Source of the DNA: CAUZFZ01 sp963579025
GTDB taxonomy: Bacteria > Planctomycetota > Planctomycetia > Planctomycetales > Planctomycetaceae
Assembly: GCA_963579025.1 (NCBI GenBank)
Contig: CAUZFZ010000193.1
Span: 1-17,794, forward strand
Direction of reading: 5' to 3'
DNA length: 17,794 bases
Part shown: positions 14,801 through 17,794 of the stretch, piece after piece
How the letters are laid out: every line of letters starts with the position of its first letter
Position numbering within the stretch: the first letter of the stretch is position 1
Notes under the pieces: model-generated
The model's database searches: none
Told to the model about the DNA's origin: nothing
The model's input: the letters and a program-made list of their open reading frames with translations, nothing else
Position numbers and translations under genes: made by a program

Positions 14801-16106
14801 AAGCGTCAATCCGGTCGGCTCCCGGCGAGCCAAGAACGCGCAGCAGCGCACCGGGCGGGATGCGTGGAATTGAGTCGCCTGCAAGAGTCACGTCACCGGC
14901 GACATCGATCTGAAAGATGTCGGCCGCATCTCCGTCGTGCCGGTCGCCTGTGTCCAGAAGCAGTTCGTCCTGGCCGTCACCGCCCACGTAACGATCGCGA
15001 CCGTCCCCGCCATCCAGTACATCGTCGCCGCCGTTGCCGACCAGCGTATCATTAAGCGTGCCACCGATCAGCGTGTCGTTCATTCCGCCGCCGCGGAGCA
15101 CGAGCCTCGTCAATGTGTAGCCGCTGGCATCGATCCGGGTGGGAAACCCCGAGCCAATCAGTTCCACGATGGGCAGCGGTTCACTCAGTTGATCGGTCCC
15201 AACGCCGGTCAGCCCGTCGTCGGTCAGACGCAGCACATCCGTGCTTCCCCTGGTCGAAGATTCGCTGCGCCGGTCGTTGCCAGTTCCACCTTCGAGAGTA
15301 TCGTCGCCCTCGTCCCCGCCGAGTGTGTCGTTACCGCCCTGACCGCGAATCAGATCATCTCCCGATCCGCCTCGGAGCACGTCCGGGCCACCGCGACCTT
15401 CCAGCCGGTCATTGGCTCCGCCACCTTCCAGCGTGTCTCCCAGAGGGCTGCCGATCAGACGGTCCTTGCCGCCGTGTCCCATCAAGTGCACCGGCAGCGA
15501 ATACCCGGACGCGTCGATCCGGTCGCCGAGGGCCGTGCCATGATAAACCAGCACGATGGGGTCGTTACCCGCATCATCGCCGCGCAGCACTGACATCGGC
15601 GCCGCAAAGAGCACGAACTCATTCTGAATCAGCTCGAGTCGATCGGTACCCGCGTCTTCCGTGAAGACAACCGGTCCACCCTGGGACAGAAATGACCCAA
15701 CCAGCAGCTCGAAGCTCACGTCCCTGTGGATTCGCAGCGTGATGTCTGGCGCGTCCGGGTTAAGGCTCTCCTGTCTTTGAAACGTGACAAACTCCGGGTC
15801 CGCCGAGACGGCTTCCCAGCCATACTGGAGCAGCACCGTGCTTTGCTCATCGCCGATGACATCCAGCTCACCGTTTTCGTCGGCAAGTTCCGCCGCGCGG
15901 GCCGGAGTCAGCCTCAAATCGGACGTGTTGCCAATGAGGTCCACCGTGGCCGCCAGCAACACGCGTTCTTCGACGGATTCAACAGCAGTCCATCCGCCCG
16001 TCCGCTTCCGCCGCCGTTTCGCCAGTCGTGACGGAAGAAACGAGGTCGACAACGACCCCAGCCATGACGTGTGTCGAAATGTGTCCTGCGGCGTCTGCTG
16101 AGACAT
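11829..16106 (-). CDS. RTX (hemolysin-type calcium-binding repeat) protein, larger paralogue
   Basis: This 1425-residue protein has the same plan as its neighbour and is probably an exported calcium-stabilised repeat protein. A basic patch (AKRRRKR, 29-35) is followed by VESVEERVLLAATVDL (42-57), a divergent LEPR-XLL-like motif. A shared N-terminal domain follows (about 54-185). Seven RTX blocks lie at about 210-280, 339-395, 446-585, 653-835, 889-1050, 1117-1258 and 1316-1405. Before each block a linker ends in IDAS, at 197, 325, 433, 876, 1103 and 1303, or IDAR at 641. The C-terminus is acidic then aromatic/hydrophobic (PELIDDALSFDWSSLFSL), which could be a secretion-type tail. There is no visible cysteine and no catalytic domain. 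ATG 16106 is preceded only by a weak GGACGGA. It is upstream of the shorter paralogue and may share its transcript. Confidence 0.9.
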   Translation of the reverse strand: MSQQTPQDTFRHTSWLGSLSTSFLPSRLAKRRRKRTGGWTAVESVEERVLLAATVDLIGNTSDLRLTPARAAELADENGELDVIGDEQSTVLLQYGWEAVSADPEFVTFQRQESLNPDAPDITLRIHRDVSFELLVGSFLSQGGPVVFTEDAGTDRLELIQNEFVLFAAPMSVLRGDDAGNDPIVLVYHGTALGDRIDASGYSLPVHLMGHGGKDRLIGSPLGDTLEGGGANDRLEGRGGPDVLRGGSGDDLIRGQGGNDTLGGDEGDDTLEGGTGNDRRSESSTRGSTDVLRLTDDGLTGVGTDQLSEPLPIVELIGSGFPTRIDASGYTLTRLVLRGGGMNDTLIGGTLNDTLVGNGGDDVLDGGDGRDRYVGGDGQDELLLDTGDRHDGDAADIFQIDVAGDVTLAGDSIPRIPPGALLRVLGSPGADRIDASALNHPVEIIGGEGDDTLVGGRHTDSLLGGSGNDLISGLGGNDTLFGDDGDDTLRGVGANDVIHGGGGSDDIDGGGGSDQVFGGSGDDRIAGGRGRDALNGQAGADSIDGGAGNDTLLGGPGDDTLDGGEDADTIHGEDGDDVFLSTTTIDQVDEANGERPVLRVSGSVVLTDSDLPVSSFRPQSTAEGEAAAELEIIAEGEGVSIDARQVTRRLLIRGTDGPDTIIGGVASDVIFGGGSNDVINGLRGDDTLQGEDGHDSIRGGPGNDELSGGDESDQLNGGTGDDLLQGDAGNDTLLGTSGDDTLEGGTGEDKLSGGGGNDALDGGSGEDTLAGNAGDDILNGGGSRDRLEGGSGDDTLSGGEGSSRDTLDGGPGADSLNGEGGDDRIARDSSDTVVADPRDIRVLFVRGRVRLTDSDLLIDGDDSVPEIFGSEGDDIIDASRVTVPVRIFGFGGDDVLIGGMQRDHIDGGRGHDSISGLGQNDTLFGRQGNDTLNGGGANDRLDGGGDDDLLLGSGGHDVLIGYRGNDTLNGGAGNDHLDGWQDDDVLNGGTGNDTLEGGEQNDTLDGGAGNDQLNGGIGADRVSGGADDDSLSGGIGNDTLDGGEGSDERVERFNKSEDVTSGLHRLTVRADGSVSGLGSDTLIEPLRLTGLIESGDQRHRHLIDASAYPHPLLIDAGRGNDTILGTPAADTLIGGEGNDNLFGNDGADVLDGGQDDDLLDGGNGPDRLSGGFGLDRMYGGEGNDVLDGGVDNDRLYGGPGRDRLHGDHGNDFIRGGDDADTLRGGFGNDDLFGDNGGDWLSGGNGNDAFNGGRGRDFVFEEILSHVTVTDTGFTGWLGSDDFEDALTIRTVSVSDRATSGILIDASARTQPITLRGGAGIDTLLGGAANDNIAGGDSGDFIRGHGGNDVLSGEAGNDVIGGAAGNDVIDAGEGDDRVLGGPDNDTILAGPGNDTVTGGAGDNEFADTPELIDDALSFDWSSLFSL
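11892..15479 (-). repeat. Coding nonapeptide (27-base) repeats of the larger RTX protein
   Basis: This is the RTX-encoding part of the larger gene. The 27-base period is degenerate, and repeats with the same protein motif differ in codons. That suggests old duplications rather than recent slippage. Six linkers interrupt it, each ending with a variant of the bases encoding IDAS-x-x-x-x-P. Confidence 0.85.
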
Positions 16107-16495
16107 GGTTCCGTCCAGTTAATCCACAGGGGGGCGTGCCGATCCTCTTCGAGCTGTATCGACCTGTACCGGTTGTGACGTCCAGGCAAAGTGGAGTCGC
16201 CCTGCCGAATCTGTCCAGAACAGCGCAACAGCGTCGAGTTTCTGATAATCCCGTCTGCCCGTAGACACCCCATGCGACACGCCGAAATCCGGACCGGCCG
16301 GGACCAGAGGCCGGTCAGTCCGTGCGCTTCAGATTGGCAGCGATTCGGATGCGGATTCGAATCGATACGGTGTCTGGGTCCTGGCCCGGCAGGATGACTG
16401 GGAGGCGGGGTCGCGCTGGGAGCAGGCGGAAAGGGTGCAGTGCCGCGCGATCGCAATCGAGATTGGACCAGACAGTCAGACGCCCGGGACAAGTC
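16107..16495. other. Intergenic region upstream of the RTX pair
   Basis: This 389-base gap lies between the ThuA-domain gene and the larger RTX gene, both on the minus strand, and should hold the promoter of the RTX pair. I find no convincing -35/-10 pair, riboswitch or small gene. The one clear structure is a hairpin at 16292-16316. Confidence 0.5.
16292..16316. other. GC-rich hairpin in the RTX upstream region
   Basis: GACCGGCC (16292-16299) and GGCCGGTC (16309-16316) are perfect reverse complements around a nine-base loop. It lies about 180 bases past the ThuA gene stop and about 185 bases before the RTX start. There is no T-run, so it could be a structured leader element, a protein site or a weak terminator. 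Confidence 0.35.
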
Positions 16496-17524
16496 CTACT
16501 TCGCTTTCGGCGCGAAACTCTCCGGTGTCAGCTTCGCGCTCGTCCACTGGGAGTCGGAGAGGGAACCGGTGGGCTTCGGACGGTATTCGCCGATGAAGCT
16601 GACGTTCGTCTTCGCAGGGATGTCCTGCTCGTGTCCCGTCAACGACAGCATTGCGTTCACCATCAACCGTCGCAGGTCTTCGCTGAGCCAATCCAAAGAC
16701 GCGCCCGCCGTCGTGGCGAACGATCGGCCCTGCCTGCCCGATGGTGCGGTGTAGGTCTTGAACCAGGCCCACGGCATGCGGACGTCTTTGCGATCATCTT
16801 TCACGGGAGGATCGGTGGGCTTCAGCCCGGAAAGAACCTGACCGTGAAACAGCACGACGTCATCCTTCGTCAATCGCTTCACTGAGTTCACATCGGTGCG
16901 GCAGAAGATCGTATCAGCGACGCCACGCAGCACGGGATGATCGCCATGCGTCCTGGCGACATGTGCCAGCGTGGCTTCCTTTTGAAACTTGCCGTAATGA
17001 GCGATCCACGTGTCACCCAGAATCTGCTGCCCGAATCCGCCAAGCCATTCCTGACTGCGGAAATCCCAGTTCCTGTACGGACTCGGACTGTTCGGCGAAT
17101 ATCGAAACGCGTGTGTTGCGTTACGAATTCCCAGTACCGGCTTGCCCGCGTTGACGTAGTCCACGATGTGTTTCATGTCCGCGTCCGGCAGCTCGCGGAA
17201 CCGAGCAAAGATCACCATCAGGTCGGCGTCATCCAGTGCGGACAGGCCAGGGATGTGATCGCTCTTATTGGGATTAATCAGCCCGGTTGCGGGGTCGATC
17301 GCAAACAGCACGGTGCAGCGAAATCCATGATGTCGAGCAAGGATCGCGGCAAACATGCTCATGCCTTCTTCGGAGCGGTAATACTCTTCGCCCGTCACGA
17401 ATACGATGTGCTGCCCCTTGCCGAGACCGTCTCCACCTTCGATCCGCAGAAACGGCTCAGCCGCAGTGCCGACCGCGAACAACTGAAGCCACACAAGAGC
17501 AGAGAGAACGCGATAACTGGTCAT
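16496..17524 (-). CDS. Secreted ThuA-domain protein
   Basis: This 342-residue protein belongs to the ThuA-like group (class I glutamine amidotransferase-like fold), which is abundant in planctomycetes and tied to carbohydrate use, though its reaction is not settled. Residues 1-22 are a signal peptide (MTSYRVLSALVWLQLF, then AVGTAA|EP). The domain begins with IVFVTGEEYYRSEEGMSMFA (40-59). It continues through the hydrophobic LMVIFARFRELPD, GKPVLGIRNATHAFRY (127-142) and GRSFATTAGASLDWL (266-280), the usual family ending. The cysteine nucleophile of true amidotransferases is not at the expected turn; Asn-Ala-Thr-His occupies that region. ATG 17524 has GGAG six bases upstream. It is monocistronic as far as can be seen. 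Confidence 0.85.
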   Translation of the reverse strand: MTSYRVLSALVWLQLFAVGTAAEPFLRIEGGDGLGKGQHIVFVTGEEYYRSEEGMSMFAAILARHHGFRCTVLFAIDPATGLINPNKSDHIPGLSALDDADLMVIFARFRELPDADMKHIVDYVNAGKPVLGIRNATHAFRYSPNSPSPYRNWDFRSQEWLGGFGQQILGDTWIAHYGKFQKEATLAHVARTHGDHPVLRGVADTIFCRTDVNSVKRLTKDDVVLFHGQVLSGLKPTDPPVKDDRKDVRMPWAWFKTYTAPSGRQGRSFATTAGASLDWLSEDLRRLMVNAMLSLTGHEQDIPAKTNVSFIGEYRPKPTGSLSDSQWTSAKLTPESFAPKAK

Positions 17525-17601
17525 GGAGAACTCCGCAGTCCGACAGGAAACACGGCGATGACGAGGGACAGACGCTGTGTCTGGACGAGTCCGAAACTAA
17601 T

Positions 17602-17640
17602 GGGTCCATCTGGGTTTGTCATGGGTTTGGGTTCGTATTG
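17602..17640. mobile_element. Candidate left end of an insertion sequence
   Basis: About 75 bases upstream of the transposase start, TGGGT recurs four times within roughly 32 bases (TGGGTCCATC, TGGGTTTGTCA, TGGGTTTGGGT). ISL3-type elements usually carry their terminal repeat within about 100 bases of the transposase start, so this is the likely place. The other terminus lies outside the window, so this is an inference. Confidence 0.3.
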
Positions 17641-17677
17641 GTAGGCTTCCGGATTTCCTTGAGGGAGGTATCCACGC

Positions 17678-17794
17678 ATGGAAGACCGGGAGCTTTATCA
17701 GCCGGTTCTGTGTCTGGACTCACCTTGGACCGTGTCACAGGTTGAGCTGAATTCGGATGCCGAAGAGGTTCGGATTCATGTCGCCCATCCACGT
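17678..17794 (+). CDS. Probable ISL3-family transposase, N-terminal part
   Basis: An ATG with AGG nine bases upstream (GGGAGG at 17661-17668 region) opens a frame that runs off the window end after 39 codons. The product begins MEDRELYQPVLCLDSPW and continues VSQVELNSDAEEVRIHV. It resembles the start of ISL3-type transposases, where a short 'ELY..LLGL..PW.V..VEL' stretch comes before the zinc-binding domain. The zinc-binding cysteines and DDE catalytic residues lie outside the window. The IS boundary cannot be fixed, but the GGGT-rich stretch from about 17602 is a candidate left end. Confidence 0.6.
   Translation, partial: MEDRELYQPVLCLDSPWTVSQVELNSDAEEVRIHVAHPR

Noticed and set aside
9371..15479. 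Regular 27-base repeats that could suggest a CRISPR or satellite array
   Set aside because: The period equals nine codons and is explained by the RTX nonapeptide in one continuous reading frame per gene. There are no constant repeats with unique spacers.

Overview
The window looks like chromosomal DNA of a planctomycete (Planctomycetota), probably a Rhodopirellula/Gimesia/Fuerstiella-like relative. This is inferred from gene content: a secreted sialate O-acetylesterase-type esterase, a secreted ThuA-domain protein, a membrane protein with a planctomycete-style C-terminal helical region, and two large calcium-binding repeat proteins that open with an Arg-rich, LEPR-XLL-like motif. Composition is GC-rich, Shine-Dalgarno sites are often weak or absent, and spacing between genes is generous. 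No rRNA, tRNA or CRISPR array was seen.

Layout. Positions 2-298 (+) are the end of a class III aminotransferase, converging on a secreted esterase (335-1738, -). A divergent gap leads to a stand-alone 2-oxoacid dehydrogenase-type acyltransferase (1975-2730, +). Next come a striking nested palindromic element (2744-2815) and a small hypothetical gene (2918-3157, +). A minus-strand trio follows: a beta-carbonic anhydrase (3269-3922), a one-helix membrane protein (3956-5188) and a PAS/HisKA_3 sensor kinase (5336-6451). A plus-strand housekeeping group is next: infA (6731-6949), rnhA (7030-7503) and hflX (7707-9140).

The right half (9302-16106, -) holds two paralogous hemolysin-type (RTX) calcium-binding repeat proteins of 797 and 1425 residues, 133 bases apart with the larger one upstream. 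Each has an Arg-rich N-terminus with an E-x-R-x-LL-type motif, a shared N-terminal domain, then blocks of GGxGxDxLx nonapeptides. The blocks are separated by linkers that end in an IDAS motif. They are probably exported, calcium-stabilised surface or matrix proteins. After a 389-base gap comes a secreted ThuA-domain protein (16496-17524, -). The window ends inside the start of a probable ISL3-family transposase (17678 onward, +).

No clearly new multi-gene system is visible. The observations most worth a second look are the palindrome-of-palindromes at 2744-2815, the modular architecture of the tandem RTX pair, the perfect 16-base palindrome centred on the rnhA start codon, and the kinase / membrane protein / carbonic anhydrase neighbourhood.
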